NCBI GenBank assembly: GCA_023241745.1
Contig: JALQCY010000004.1
Span: forward strand, 248,001-312,000
Direction of reading: 5' to 3'
Length of the DNA: 64,000 nt
Source of the DNA: Isoptericola peretonis
GTDB taxonomy: Bacteria > Actinomycetota > Actinomycetes > Actinomycetales > Cellulomonadaceae
Part shown: positions 25,704-34,568 of the stretch, piece by piece
How the letters are laid out: each line of letters opens with the position of its first letter
How positions within the stretch are numbered: the first letter of the stretch is position 1
The notes under the pieces: generated by a model
The model's input: the letters and a program-made list of their open reading frames with translations, nothing else
The model's database searches: none
What the model was told of the DNA's origin: nothing
Position numbers and translations under genes: made by a program

Positions 25704-28700
25704 GTGTTCCGACTTGCCCGCCTGTCCCTGGCGAACCGCGCCGTCGTCGCCCTCGCGACGATCGCGATCTTCGTCTTCGGAGTGATGAGCCTGGGCTCCC
25801 TCAAACAGGAGCTCATCCCGTCGCTCGAGCTCCCGGCGGGAGCCGTCGTCGCGACGTACCCGGGCGCCTCGCCCGAGGTCGTCGAGCAGCGCGTCACGGA
25901 GCCGCTGGAGGCCGCCGCCCAGTCCGTGGAGGGCATCGAGTCGATCGGCTCGACGGCGTCCACGGGCAGCTCCGTCACCACGGTGCAGTTCACGTACGGC
26001 ACGGACATGGACGCGGCCGCCCAGCGCCTGCAGACCGCGGTGACGCGCGTCCAGTCGCAGCTCCCGGAGGACGTCGAGCCCCAGGTCGTCACGGGCTCGC
26101 TCGACGACCTGCCGGTCATCCAGCTCGCCGCCGCGGGCAGCCAGGACTCCGACGAGGCGGTGGACGCGGCGGAGCTCGCGGACACGGTGGAGAGCGTCGT
26201 CGTGCCGGCGCTCGAGGACGTCGACGACGTGCGGTCCGTGGCCGTGACCGGCGGCGAGACCGACCAGGTGCTGGTGGACGTCGACACGAAGATGCTCGCC
26301 GCGGCGGGCCTGACGACGCAGGACGTCGCCGACGTGCTGAAGGACAACGGCGTCGTGCTGCCCGCGGGCACCGTCACCGACGACGACGTCACCTACTCCG
26401 TGCAGGCGGGCTCGCGCATCGAGAGCGTCAAGGAGCTCAAGGCGCTCCCGCTGGTCCCGGACCCGGCCGCGGCGGGCGCGACGCCCGGCGCGGGCGACGC
26501 GACCGGCGGCACCACGGGCGAGGTGGGCGACGGCACGGGCGCGCCGCCCGAGCAGGAGGCCCCGTCGGCTCCCGAACCCGTCGCCCTCTCGGACGTCGCC
26601 ACCGTGAAGGTGGTCCCCGTCGAGGCGACCTCCCACTCCCGGCTCGACGGCGAGTCGTCGCTCGGCGTCGCCATCACCAAGACCCCCGACGGCAACACCG
26701 TCGACGTCTCGCACGCCGTCCAGGACGTGCTGGACGACCTGCGGCCCGAGCTCGACGCCGCCGGCGTCACCACCGCCGTCGTCTTCGACCAGGCGCCGTT
26801 CATCGAGGAGTCCATCGAGGGGCTCGCCACCGAGGGCGGCCTCGGCCTGCTCTTCGCCGTGATCGTGATCCTCGTGTTCCTGGTCTCGCTGCGCTCCACG
26901 CTGGTGTCGGCCGTGTCGATCCCGCTGTCGCTGGCGGTGACGTTCGTCGTCATGAACGCCACCGGGTACACGCTCAACATCCTCACGCTCGGCGCCCTGA
27001 CGATCTCGATCGGGCGCGTCGTCGACGACGCCATCGTCGTCATCGAGAACATCAAGAGACACCTGTCCTACGGCGAGGACAAGAAGGAAGCGATCCTCAC
27101 CGCGGTGCGCGAGGTGGGCGGCGCGATCGCCGCGTCCACGATCTGCACCGTCGCCGTGTTCCTCCCCATCGCGCTGGTGGGCGGCATGGTCGGCGAGCTG
27201 TTCCGGCCGTTCGCCATGACCGTCGCGATCGCCATGCTCGCGTCGCTGCTCGTGGCCCTGACGATCGTCCCGGTGCTCGCGTACTGGTTCGTCAAGACGC
27301 CGGTGGTCGCCTCCGACCCGCAGGAGGCCGAGCGCGTCCGTGAGGCCGCCGAGGCCAAGGAGCGCCGGGGCCTGTGGCAGCGCGCCTATGTGCCGAGCCT
27401 GGCGGCGTCCCTGCGCCACCCGTGGGTGACGCTCGTCGTCGCGGTGGCCGTGCTGGGCGGCACGCTCGCGCTGGTGCCGCGCCTCGAGACCAACTTCATC
27501 GGCGACTCCGGCCAGGACACCGTCACGGTGACGCAGACCTTCGAGGTCGGCGCGTCGCTCGAGGCGCAGGACGCCGCGGCCACCGACGTCGAGGAGGCCC
27601 TCGCCGACGTGGACGCCGTCGAGAGCGTGCAGACCACGGTCGGTTCCGGCGACGCCGCGATGGCCGCCTTCATGGGTGGCGGCTCCGCACCGCAGGCGAC
27701 CTTCGCGATCACGCTCGACCCGGAGGCCGACGGCGTCGAGGCGCAGACCGACATCCGCGACGCGGTCGAGCCGCTCGCCGACGGCGGCGTCACCACCGAG
27801 GTGAGCGTCTCCGGCGGTGACTCCGGCTTCGGTTCCACCACCGTGGACCTGGTCGTGCAGGCGACCGACGACGAGGCGCTGGAGACCGCCGCCCAGGAGG
27901 TCACCGACGCCGTGTCCGGGCTGGACGGCGTCGCGGAGGTCACCAACGACCTCGCCGCGGCGCAGCAGGTGGTGCAGGTGTCCGTCGACCGCGAGAAGGC
28001 GGCCGAGGCGGGCCTCACCGAGACCCAGGTCTCCGGCATCGTCTCGGGAGCCATGGAGCCCGAGCAGACCGCGGGCGAGGTGGACCTGGGCGACGGCCCG
28101 GTCGACGTCGTCGTGAAGACCGGGGACGCCCCGGCCACGCAGGGCGAGATCGAGGACCTCGAGGTGCCCACCGCGGCGGGCATGGTGCCGCTCACGGACG
28201 TCGCGACGGTCGAGCGGGTCGACGTGCCGACGTCGATCTCCCGCACCGACGGCGAGCGCTCGGCCACCGTCTCGGTCACCCCCGAGACGCAGGACGTCGG
28301 CACCCTCAGCGCCGACATCACGGCCGCGACCGACGACCTCGACCTGCCGGCCGGGGCGACCGTCGAGGTGGGCGGCGTCGCCGCCGACCAGGCGGACGCC
28401 TTCGCCGACCTGGGGCTGGCGCTGGTGGCGGCGATCGCCATCGTCTACCTGGTGATGGTCGCGACCTTCGGGTCGCTGGTGCAGCCGCTGATCCTGCTGG
28501 TGTCCGTGCCGTTCTCGGCCACCGGCGCGCTGCTGGCGCTGCTCGCGACGGACACGCCGCTGGGCGTGCCGGCCCTGATCGGCGTGCTTATGCTGGTCGG
28601 CATCGTGGTGTCGAACGCCATCGTGCTCATCGACCTCATCAACCAGTACCGGGACCCGACGAAGGGGCACCGCAGGTCGCTGGACGAGGCCGTGCGCGAG

Positions 28701-29048
28701 GGCGCCCGCAAGCGTCTGCGCCCGATCGTCATGACGGCGCTCGCGACGATCTTCGCGCTGACGCCGATGGCGATCGGTCTGACGGGCGGCGGGTCGTTCA
28801 TCAGCCAGCCGCTGGCGCTCGTGGTCATCGGCGGGCTCATCTCCTCGACGCTGCTCACCCTGTTCGTGGTGCCGGTGCTCTACGTGCTGATCGAGCGGCG
28901 CAAGGAGCGTCGTCTCGGACGGCGGGACACGCGCGCGGTGCGCCGGGCCGAGAAGGCCGCGGCGCGGGCGAAGGAGAAGGCGGAGAAGGCCGCGGCGCTC
29001 GCCCGGATGTCGGAGGGCTCGGCCCGCGGCTCGGCGGACCCCGCCTGA
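25704..29048 (+). CDS. RND-family efflux permease (AcrB-like)
   Basis: 1114 residues with two-fold AcrB-type architecture: TM1 near the N-terminus (AVVALATIAIFVFGVMSL), a large extracytoplasmic loop, a TM2-6 block from about residue 385, then the repeat with TM7 near 575. The proton-relay Asp pair is in SIGRVVDDAIVVIEN. A Gly/Pro/Glu-rich insert (about residues 250-295) interrupts the first loop. No membrane-fusion or outer-membrane partner is nearby, as expected for a Gram-positive. The GTG at 25704 was chosen next to the first helix; the C-terminal tail is Lys/Ala/Arg-rich. Substrate unknown. Confidence 0.9.
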   Translation: MFRLARLSLANRAVVALATIAIFVFGVMSLGSLKQELIPSLELPAGAVVATYPGASPEVVEQRVTEPLEAAAQSVEGIESIGSTASTGSSVTTVQFTYGTDMDAAAQRLQTAVTRVQSQLPEDVEPQVVTGSLDDLPVIQLAAAGSQDSDEAVDAAELADTVESVVVPALEDVDDVRSVAVTGGETDQVLVDVDTKMLAAAGLTTQDVADVLKDNGVVLPAGTVTDDDVTYSVQAGSRIESVKELKALPLVPDPAAAGATPGAGDATGGTTGEVGDGTGAPPEQEAPSAPEPVALSDVATVKVVPVEATSHSRLDGESSLGVAITKTPDGNTVDVSHAVQDVLDDLRPELDAAGVTTAVVFDQAPFIEESIEGLATEGGLGLLFAVIVILVFLVSLRSTLVSAVSIPLSLAVTFVVMNATGYTLNILTLGALTISIGRVVDDAIVVIENIKRHLSYGEDKKEAILTAVREVGGAIAASTICTVAVFLPIALVGGMVGELFRPFAMTVAIAMLASLLVALTIVPVLAYWFVKTPVVASDPQEAERVREAAEAKERRGLWQRAYVPSLAASLRHPWVTLVVAVAVLGGTLALVPRLETNFIGDSGQDTVTVTQTFEVGASLEAQDAAATDVEEALADVDAVESVQTTVGSGDAAMAAFMGGGSAPQATFAITLDPEADGVEAQTDIRDAVEPLADGGVTTEVSVSGGDSGFGSTTVDLVVQATDDEALETAAQEVTDAVSGLDGVAEVTNDLAAAQQVVQVSVDREKAAEAGLTETQVSGIVSGAMEPEQTAGEVDLGDGPVDVVVKTGDAPATQGEIEDLEVPTAAGMVPLTDVATVERVDVPTSISRTDGERSATVSVTPETQDVGTLSADITAATDDLDLPAGATVEVGGVAADQADAFADLGLALVAAIAIVYLVMVATFGSLVQPLILLVSVPFSATGALLALLATDTPLGVPALIGVLMLVGIVVSNAIVLIDLINQYRDPTKGHRRSLDEAVREGARKRLRPIVMTALATIFALTPMAIGLTGGGSFISQPLALVVIGGLISSTLLTLFVVPVLYVLIERRKERRLGRRDTRAVRRAEKAAARAKEKAEKAAALARMSEGSARGSADPA

Positions 29049-29055
29049 CCGTGCG

Positions 29056-29087
29056 CCCGTCGGTCCACCGGTCGGTGGACCGACGGG
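29056..29087 (+). terminator. Hairpin terminator after the RND gene
   Basis: A 14-bp perfect stem (29056-29069 with 29074-29087) around a GGTC loop, 7 bp after the stop codon. Confidence 0.75.
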
Positions 29088-29115
29088 GCCACCGACCCGC
29101 CGGCTCCAGGTCCGT

Positions 29116-29238
29116 CGGCGGGAGCCCGTGGTGTTCGCGCTGCGCGCCACGGGGGAGCGGTCACTGAGCGCCTACCTGTTCCAGACCGTGGTCTTCGCCG
29201 CTCTCCTGCCCGCGGACACCCTCGCGCTGGGCGCGACC
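29116..29238 (+). pseudogene. Remnant of a DUF418-type membrane protein (C-terminal fragment)
   Basis: The plus-strand frame here reads ALRATGERSLSAYLFQTVVF followed by a second hydrophobic stretch ending LALGA. That closely resembles the C-terminal GRRSLSxYLxQS signature of DUF418 membrane proteins. There is no start codon with the rest of the domain upstream: the RND stop and its terminator lie within 70 bp. It reads as a decayed gene end in the 206-bp gap before the convergent ABC permease. Confidence 0.5.
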
Positions 29239-29253
29239 CCGGTAGCTCGGCGC

Positions 29254-30135
29254 TCAGGCGTCCCGGCGCTTGAGGGTCACCGCCGCGGCGACGAGCAGCA
29301 CCACCGTGTAGCCCGCGAGCACCGCGTAGCCGGTCCAGGGCTCCAGCAGGACGTCCGACGACGGGCCGGTCGAGATGATCCGCTCACCGGCCACGCTGGG
29401 CAGCAGCTTGTTCACCCAGTCGGTCCACGCCGCGTCGGAGGCGGCGACGACGATCGAGAAGATGAGCGGCAGCACGAAGAAGATCGCCACCAGGGTGAAG
29501 ATCGCCCCGGCGCTGTGGCGCATCAGCGCGCCCACGGCCAGGGAGAACGCGGCCACGGTCGCGAGGTAGAGCACGCAGCCGCCCAGGGCGCGCACCTGCT
29601 CGGAGTCGGACAGGTCCACCGAGAGGTTCGCGGCGTCGAGGATCGGCAGGGTCACCAGGTAGGCCACGCCGAGCGCGAGCGCGATCACCACGACGGTGGT
29701 GAGCACGATGACGACGAGCTTGGCCCACAGCGCCGGCAGCCGTCTCGGCACGGCCGCGAAGGTGGAGCGGATCATCCCCGTCGAGTACTCGTTGGTCACG
29801 ATCAGCGCGGCGAGCACCGCCACGGCGAGCTGGGCGAACGAGTAGCCCAGCGTGATCACCGTGGTGCCGGACATGCCCAGCGACTGGAAGCCGGGGTCGT
29901 TGTTCATCCCCTCGGCCATCTCGGGGGTGTCGGCGGCGAGCCGCATCAGCGACGCCATCATGAGGGCGAACCCGATCATGACGACGGCGGTGATGACCAC
30001 CGTCCAGACGGTGGAGCGCAGGGTGCGGAACTTGATCCACTCGGCGCGCAGCACGCGACCGAACGTCACCGGCAGCACGGCGACGGCGGGCGACGGGGAG
30101 GCGGTCTCGGTCGTGGGACGGGTGGTGGCGGTCAT
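29254..30135 (-). CDS. ABC-2 type transporter permease
   Basis: 293 residues, about six hydrophobic helices, with VLRAEWIKFRTLRSTVWT at the cytoplasmic N-terminus typical of ABC-2 permeases. The first extracytoplasmic loop carries EMAEGMNNDPGFQSLG; NEYSTGMIRSTFAAVPRR is the usual coupling-helix region. Its ATG overlaps the ATPase stop (ATGA). With the ATPase it forms an exporter resembling BcrAB/daunorubicin-type systems; substrate unknown. Confidence 0.88.
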   Translation of the reverse strand: MTATTRPTTETASPSPAVAVLPVTFGRVLRAEWIKFRTLRSTVWTVVITAVVMIGFALMMASLMRLAADTPEMAEGMNNDPGFQSLGMSGTTVITLGYSFAQLAVAVLAALIVTNEYSTGMIRSTFAAVPRRLPALWAKLVVIVLTTVVVIALALGVAYLVTLPILDAANLSVDLSDSEQVRALGGCVLYLATVAAFSLAVGALMRHSAGAIFTLVAIFFVLPLIFSIVVAASDAAWTDWVNKLLPSVAGERIISTGPSSDVLLEPWTGYAVLAGYTVVLLVAAAVTLKRRDA

Positions 30136-31058
30136 CGGGGTGCTCCCTCGGTCATCTCCTCGGACCGGTACTCCACGGCGTCGGCGGTGAGCTCCATGTA
30201 CGCCTCCTCGAGCGTGGACGCCGTGGGGGTGAGCTCGTGCAGGACGGCGCCCGCGACGGCCGCCGTCTCGCCCACCCGGGCAGCGTCCGCCCCGGTGACC
30301 ATGAGGGCTCCGTCGTCGCGCCGGGCGACCTCGGCGCCGTCGCGGCGCAGCGCCTCGGCGAGCTCGGTGGCCTGTGGTGAGCGCACCAGCACGGCACGGC
30401 GGGAGGCGCCGTCGAGCAGGTCCTGCACCGTCGTGTCCGCGAGGATGCGGCCCCTGCCGATGACGACGACGTGGTCCGCGGTGAGCGCCACCTCGCTCAT
30501 CAGGTGGCTGGAGAGGAAGACCGTGCGCCCCTGGCCCGCGAGGTACCTCGCGAGGTTGCGCACCCACAGCACGCCCTCCGGGTCGAGGCCGTTGACGGGC
30601 TCGTCGAGGATCAGCGTGCGCGGGTCGCCCAGCAGCGCGACGGCGACACCGAGGCGTTGCCCCATGCCGAGGGAGAAGCCGCCCACCCGCTTGCGGGCGA
30701 CGGCGCTCAGGCCGGTCAGCTCGATGACCTCGTCCACGCGGGTGGTGGCGATGCCGTGCGTGGCGGCGAGGGCCTGCAGGTGCTGGCGGGCCGTGCGGCC
30801 CGGGTGCACCGCCTTCGCCTCCAGCAGGGCGCCCACCTCGGCCAGCGGGCGCGCGTGCTGCGCGTACGGGCTGCCGTTCACGGTGACGGAACCCGCGGTG
30901 GGGCGGTCGAGCCCCATGATCATCCGCATCGTCGTGGACTTGCCGGCGCCGTTCGGGCCGAGGAAGCCCGTGACGATGCCCGGCCGCACGGTGAACGTCA
31001 CGTCGTCCACCGCGAGCTTCGTCCCGTATCTCTTGGTCAGGCCGTGTGCCTCGATCAT
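30132..31058 (-). CDS. ABC transporter ATP-binding protein
   Basis: 308 residues. Walker A GPNGAGKST at about 34-42, signature FSLGMGQRLGVAVAL (LGMGQ in place of LSGGQ), Walker B LILDEPVNGLDPEG, and the His switch SSHLMSE. A C-terminal DrrA-like extension (about 215-308) follows. It energises the ABC-2 permease downstream. The ATG at 31058 is the family-typical start (MIEAHGLTKRYG). Confidence 0.93.
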   Translation of the reverse strand: MIEAHGLTKRYGTKLAVDDVTFTVRPGIVTGFLGPNGAGKSTTMRMIMGLDRPTAGSVTVNGSPYAQHARPLAEVGALLEAKAVHPGRTARQHLQALAATHGIATTRVDEVIELTGLSAVARKRVGGFSLGMGQRLGVAVALLGDPRTLILDEPVNGLDPEGVLWVRNLARYLAGQGRTVFLSSHLMSEVALTADHVVVIGRGRILADTTVQDLLDGASRRAVLVRSPQATELAEALRRDGAEVARRDDGALMVTGADAARVGETAAVAGAVLHELTPTASTLEEAYMELTADAVEYRSEEMTEGAPR

Positions 31059-31214
31059 GTCGCCCCTGGATCGTCGTCTCGGGTGCCGTCGTCGTGCCGC
31101 ACAGGTCCTTCCGAGCCTACGGGCCGGGCGCGGCACGCGTCACGGGGTCGGCCGGGTGATCCGGCAGGTGGGAGTAGAGGCCGCCGGCCTCGTGACCTTC
31201 CTCCGACCGTGCCG

Positions 31215-31240
31215 GGAACCTATCGGGACCGCGATGCGTT
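31215..31240 (+). promoter_or_regulatory. ECF sigma-type promoter (sigma-R/sigma-H-like) for the Bax-inhibitor gene
   Basis: GGAAC at 31215-31219 and CGTT at 31237-31240 with 17 nt between. This matches the GGAAT/C-N17-18-(C)GTT pattern of thiol-oxidative-stress sigma factors SigR (Streptomyces) and SigH (Mycobacterium). The same spacing and bases occur before msrA at 51414-51389. Confidence 0.65.
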
Positions 31241-31329
31241 CCCTACGATGGATCGCACGGCCAGCGACCCGGCACTGCGCGCACGACGACCCGTCGTCGG
31301 CACCCGGCAGCCGCGACCAGGAGGAGTTC

Positions 31330-32181
31330 ATGAGCAACCCCGTCTTCTCGAAGAGCGACGTCTTCGGCGAGCCCCGCCGCACGGGCGACCGCCGTGGGGC
31401 CACCGCGACGGCGCAGCCGCAGTACGGGGCCTACGGTGCCGGTGCCGCGGGTACGACCGGCGCGCAGGCCGCGGACGCCGCGAGCCTCGACGCCATGTAC
31501 CAGGCGCCGGCGGCCACGACCGCCGACACCAAGCGCCTCACCTACGACGACGTGGTCATCAAGACGGGCGGGCTGCTCGCGCTGCTCGTCGTCGTGGCGG
31601 CCGCCACGTGGACGATGGCGCCGGGCATCTGGCCGATCGGCATGGTCGTCGGCCTCGTGCTGGGCCTGGTGAACGCGTTCAAGCGCAACCCCAGCCCCGC
31701 CCTGATCATGCTGTACACGGTGGCGCAGGGCGTCTTCCTCGGCGGCATCTCGGCCTACTACGAGTCGTTCTACGACGGCGTGGTCGGCCAGGCGGTGCTC
31801 GCCACGATCTGCACCTTCGGCGCGGCCCTGCTGCTGTTCCGCTCCGGCAAGGTGCGCGTGACCCCCAAGTTCACGCGCTGGCTGCTCATCGCGATGGTGG
31901 GCTACCTCGTCTTCTCGCTCGTCAACGTCGTCCTCGTGTGGACGAACGTGCTCGACGGCTGGGGCATGCGCGGCGGCACGCTGGGCATCATCATCGGCCT
32001 GTTCGCGGTCGGCCTCGCCGCCGCGTCGCTGATCGTCGACTTCGACTCCATCAAGCGCGGCGTCGAGCAGGGCGTCCCGGCGAAGTTCGCCTGGTCGGCG
32101 GCGTTCGGCCTCCTGGTCACCCTGATCTGGCTCTACCTGGAGTTCCTGCGCCTGCTGGCGATCTTCCAGAGCGGCGACTGA
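31330..32181 (+). CDS. Bax inhibitor-1/YccA family membrane protein
   Basis: 283 residues. A Gly/Ala/Gln-rich N-terminal tail (about 1-75) is followed by seven hydrophobic helices, ending WLYLEFLRLLAIFQSGD. DFDSIKRGVEQG is the conserved acidic region linked to pH-dependent ion leak in the BI-1 family. AGGAGGAG lies just upstream of the ATG. An ECF-type promoter sits 90-115 bp upstream, suggesting stress induction. Confidence 0.92.
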   Translation: MSNPVFSKSDVFGEPRRTGDRRGATATAQPQYGAYGAGAAGTTGAQAADAASLDAMYQAPAATTADTKRLTYDDVVIKTGGLLALLVVVAAATWTMAPGIWPIGMVVGLVLGLVNAFKRNPSPALIMLYTVAQGVFLGGISAYYESFYDGVVGQAVLATICTFGAALLLFRSGKVRVTPKFTRWLLIAMVGYLVFSLVNVVLVWTNVLDGWGMRGGTLGIIIGLFAVGLAAASLIVDFDSIKRGVEQGVPAKFAWSAAFGLLVTLIWLYLEFLRLLAIFQSGD

Positions 32182-32199
32182 CGCTCCGGCGCTACGGCC

Positions 32200-32233
32200 G
32201 ACGGCCGGTCATCCCTCGGGGTGGCCGGCCGTC
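32200..32233. terminator. Hairpin between the convergent Bax-inhibitor and membrane protein genes
   Basis: GACGGCCGGTCATCCC (32200-32215) pairs with 32218-32233 allowing two G-U pairs on the plus-strand RNA. It starts 18 bp after the first stop and overlaps the end of the convergent gene. Confidence 0.55.
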
Positions 32234-32943
32234 GTCGTGTGCGGCGCCGGCGCGCGACGGACCGCCCACGCGAGGAACAGCAGCCCGACGGCGACCAGCA
32301 CGCCGTGACCGACCCGCACCGCGGGGGTGCCGAAGAACTGCGGCAGGTAGAGCGCCAGGCCGGCGGCCAGCGGCACCACCGACCACCGGGGGTGGAGCCC
32401 GCCGCGCCAGGCCGCGACCGCCGCGAGCACGCCTGCCGCCGCGACGAGGGTCAGGCCGACGCCGAAGACGGCCACCGCCCAGGGCTGGTACCGCAGCGCC
32501 TCGACGTCGGCGAGCAGGGCGGCGTCGCCGGTGCGCAGCGTGGCCTGCGCGATGGTGCGGATCCCGAAGATCTCCGCGCCGAAGTACAGGGCGCACAGGC
32601 CCGCCCCCGCCCAGGACGTCACGACCGCCGCCGTGGCGGCGCGGGCACCCGGGCCGGCTCCTTCCGTGGCGGTGCGCAGCAGCGACCGCAGCCCGAGGAA
32701 GGTCGGGGCCAGCAGGCCGAGCCCGGCGATCCCGCACAGGTGCGCGAGCACCCACCCCTCGGAGGCGAACGCCTCGGCGAGGGCAAGGTTCGGCTCCGAC
32801 TCGTCGGGCCAGGGCCGCAGCACGGGAAAGAGCAGCAGGAGCACGCCCGCCGCGGCGGCTGCGGTCCAGGCCGCGGTGCTCGAGCGGATGGCCCTGGCCG
32901 GGGAGGGCTTCGACGCGGGTACCGCCGGCGACGTGCGGATCAT
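32209..32943 (-). CDS. Predicted multi-pass membrane protein
   Basis: 244 residues with about six hydrophobic segments (first AAWTAAAAAGVLLLLFPVL, last GHGVLVAVGLLFLAWAV). No catalytic motif. It is the third gene of a hydrolase-TetR-membrane protein operon; its ATG overlaps the TetR stop (ATGA). It vaguely resembles DUF4386-type proteins, but I do not assign a family. Confidence 0.7.
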   Translation of the reverse strand: MIRTSPAVPASKPSPARAIRSSTAAWTAAAAAGVLLLLFPVLRPWPDESEPNLALAEAFASEGWVLAHLCGIAGLGLLAPTFLGLRSLLRTATEGAGPGARAATAAVVTSWAGAGLCALYFGAEIFGIRTIAQATLRTGDAALLADVEALRYQPWAVAVFGVGLTLVAAAGVLAAVAAWRGGLHPRWSVVPLAAGLALYLPQFFGTPAVRVGHGVLVAVGLLFLAWAVRRAPAPHTTTAGHPEG

Positions 32944-33575
32944 GGCTGCTCCTGTGCGGGGGATGATGACGGGTCGGCGAGGGCCGCGACCCCGGCGACG
33001 AGCATCTCGACCAGGGCGTCGAAGCTGCGGTCGAGGTCCTCGGGCAGGCGGAAGCCGGCGGCGAGCTCGAGGGTGACGAAGCCGTGGACCCCGGCGCGCA
33101 CGGCGCGGACCGCGTCCACCGTGCGGTCGTCCGGCAGTCCGAATCCGCGCAGCACCGCTCCGACCAGCGCGACCACGCGGGCCCCGGCCTCACGGTGCTC
33201 GGCCTCCTCGGGGGCGTCGGGGTCGGGTGCGAGCTGCGTGGCGGCGTAACGACCGGGGTGCGCGAGCGCGTACGCCCGCCACGTGCGGGCGAGCGCGCGC
33301 AGGGCGTCGGGCCCCGACCTGCCGACGGTCGCCGCCGCGCTGGCGGCCGTCAGGTCTCCCAGGGCGACGACGGCCACGTGCCGCCGTAGCGCGGCGAGCG
33401 AGCCGACGTGCTTGTACAGGCTGGGGGTGGCGACGCCGGCGCTGGCCGCGACCTTCGCGAGGGTGAGGTCGGCGAGCCCGGTCGGTCCGCCGGCGTCCAC
33501 CTGCTCGAGCGCGAGCCGCACCACCGCGTCGCGGGACAGGCCGGCCCTAGGCACGGGCACCCCGCTGGTCGGCAC
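32940..33575 (-). CDS. TetR-family transcriptional regulator
   Basis: 211 residues from a GTG at 33575. In-frame GTG codons at 33560 and 33554 are alternatives; all overlap the upstream hydrolase stop. The TetR HTH is visible as LTLAKVAASAGVATPSLYKHVGSLAALR (in two parts), and the C-terminal ligand domain is of the TetR_C_33/WHG sort. It probably autoregulates the three-gene operon through the palindrome before the hydrolase. Confidence 0.85.
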   Translation of the reverse strand: MPTSGVPVPRAGLSRDAVVRLALEQVDAGGPTGLADLTLAKVAASAGVATPSLYKHVGSLAALRRHVAVVALGDLTAASAAATVGRSGPDALRALARTWRAYALAHPGRYAATQLAPDPDAPEEAEHREAGARVVALVGAVLRGFGLPDDRTVDAVRAVRAGVHGFVTLELAAGFRLPEDLDRSFDALVEMLVAGVAALADPSSSPAQEQP

Positions 33576-34425
33576 CGTCGTGCCCCGCCGCGGGCAGACC
33601 CACCAGGAAGTCGAGGACGGCGGGCGTCACGACCTCCGGCGCCTGGTGCTGCGGGTAGTGCCCGACGCCGGGCACCAGGAGCTCCTGCCCGCCGAGCGCC
33701 TCGCGCATCCGGGCCAGCTCGGCGCCGGCGTCCTTGAAGTCGGGGTCGAGGTCGCCGACGACGACGAGCGACGGCGCCTGGACCCGGCCGACGAGCGGCT
33801 CGATCACCGAGTGGTCGAGCGCGACGGCCAGGTCGCGGAAGGAGCGGAGGTGGGCAGGGTCCGCCAGGCTGCGCCGGATCTGCGCGACGTGCTCGGCGTG
33901 GCGGAGTGACTTCCGCCCCTTGGCGAACATCGACGTGTAGAGCCAGGCCCACGCCGCCGCGCCCCACGGCCGGGTGAACAGCACGCGGTACAGCAGGCGG
34001 TTGATCCGCAGCTGGGCGGGAGTGCCGAGCTCGCGCAGGTGCGGCGCCACGAGCACCAGGCCGCGGACGAGGTCCGGGCGCTCGGCGGCGGCCCAGACGG
34101 CGGCTGAGCCGCCCATCGAGCTGCCGACCAGCACCGCGGGGCCGGCGTCGAGGTGCTCGACGAGCGCGACGAGGTCCGTGCCGGTGGCGACGTCGCCGTG
34201 GGTGGTGAACGTGGTGTCGGAGTCGCCGTGGCCGCGCAGGTCCGTGACCACCACGCGGTAGCCGGCGGCGACGAGGCCGGGAACGAGGGCGTCGTAGGTG
34301 GAGCGCAGGTCGCCCATGCCGGGCACGGCGACCACGAGGGGTCCGGCCCCCGTGTCGGTGTACGCGAGCCGACCTTCGGGTCGGGCGAGGTGCTGGAGCC
34401 GCGAGGCGTCGATGTCCATAGCCAT
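33547..34425 (-). CDS. Alpha/beta-hydrolase
   Basis: 292 residues. Nucleophile elbow GSSMGGSAA near residue 95, oxyanion-type GMGDLRSTYD near 35, acid in VVVGDLDPDFKDAG, and catalytic His in GVGHYPQHQAPE. It resembles non-heme haloperoxidase-like or esterase-type hydrolases; the substrate is unknown. The start is ATG 34425 or ATG 34419 (six bases apart). It is first gene of the operon with TetR and the membrane protein. Confidence 0.85.
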   Translation of the reverse strand: MAMDIDASRLQHLARPEGRLAYTDTGAGPLVVAVPGMGDLRSTYDALVPGLVAAGYRVVVTDLRGHGDSDTTFTTHGDVATGTDLVALVEHLDAGPAVLVGSSMGGSAAVWAAAERPDLVRGLVLVAPHLRELGTPAQLRINRLLYRVLFTRPWGAAAWAWLYTSMFAKGRKSLRHAEHVAQIRRSLADPAHLRSFRDLAVALDHSVIEPLVGRVQAPSLVVVGDLDPDFKDAGAELARMREALGGQELLVPGVGHYPQHQAPEVVTPAVLDFLVGLPAAGHDGADQRGARA

Positions 34426-34428
34426 AAA

Positions 34429-34443
34429 GCTAAGGGCATTAGC
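34429..34443. promoter_or_regulatory. Palindromic operator upstream of the hydrolase-tetR operon
   Basis: GCTAA-N5-TTAGC, perfect 5-bp arms, ending 4 bp before the hydrolase start. It is a likely site for the TetR encoded in the operon. Confidence 0.5.
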
Positions 34444-34485
34444 CAGCAGTGTCAAGAGATCTCTTCAGAAATTCTTCGAGGTGGG

Positions 34486-34513
34486 TGTCGATATCCCGGT
34501 TCCCCGTTCGACC
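34486..34513 (+). promoter_or_regulatory. ECF42-type promoter of DGPF/sigma locus 1
   Basis: TGTCGA (34486-34491) and CGAC (34510-34513), 18 nt apart, 56 bp before the DGPF gene. This matches the TGTCGA / CG(A/T)C motif reported for ECF42 sigma factors, so the locus probably activates itself. Confidence 0.6.
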
Positions 34514-34568
34514 TGGGGATGAGAAGGTCACCACGAGGGTGACCACGATCACGACAGGAGCGAGTGAG

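Noticed and set aside
25653..29150. Minus-strand open frame of over 1100 codons opposite the RND gene
   Set aside because: Shadow of a GC-rich coding strand: composition is His/Asp/Arg/Val-rich low complexity with no domain, while the plus strand encodes a full RND permease.
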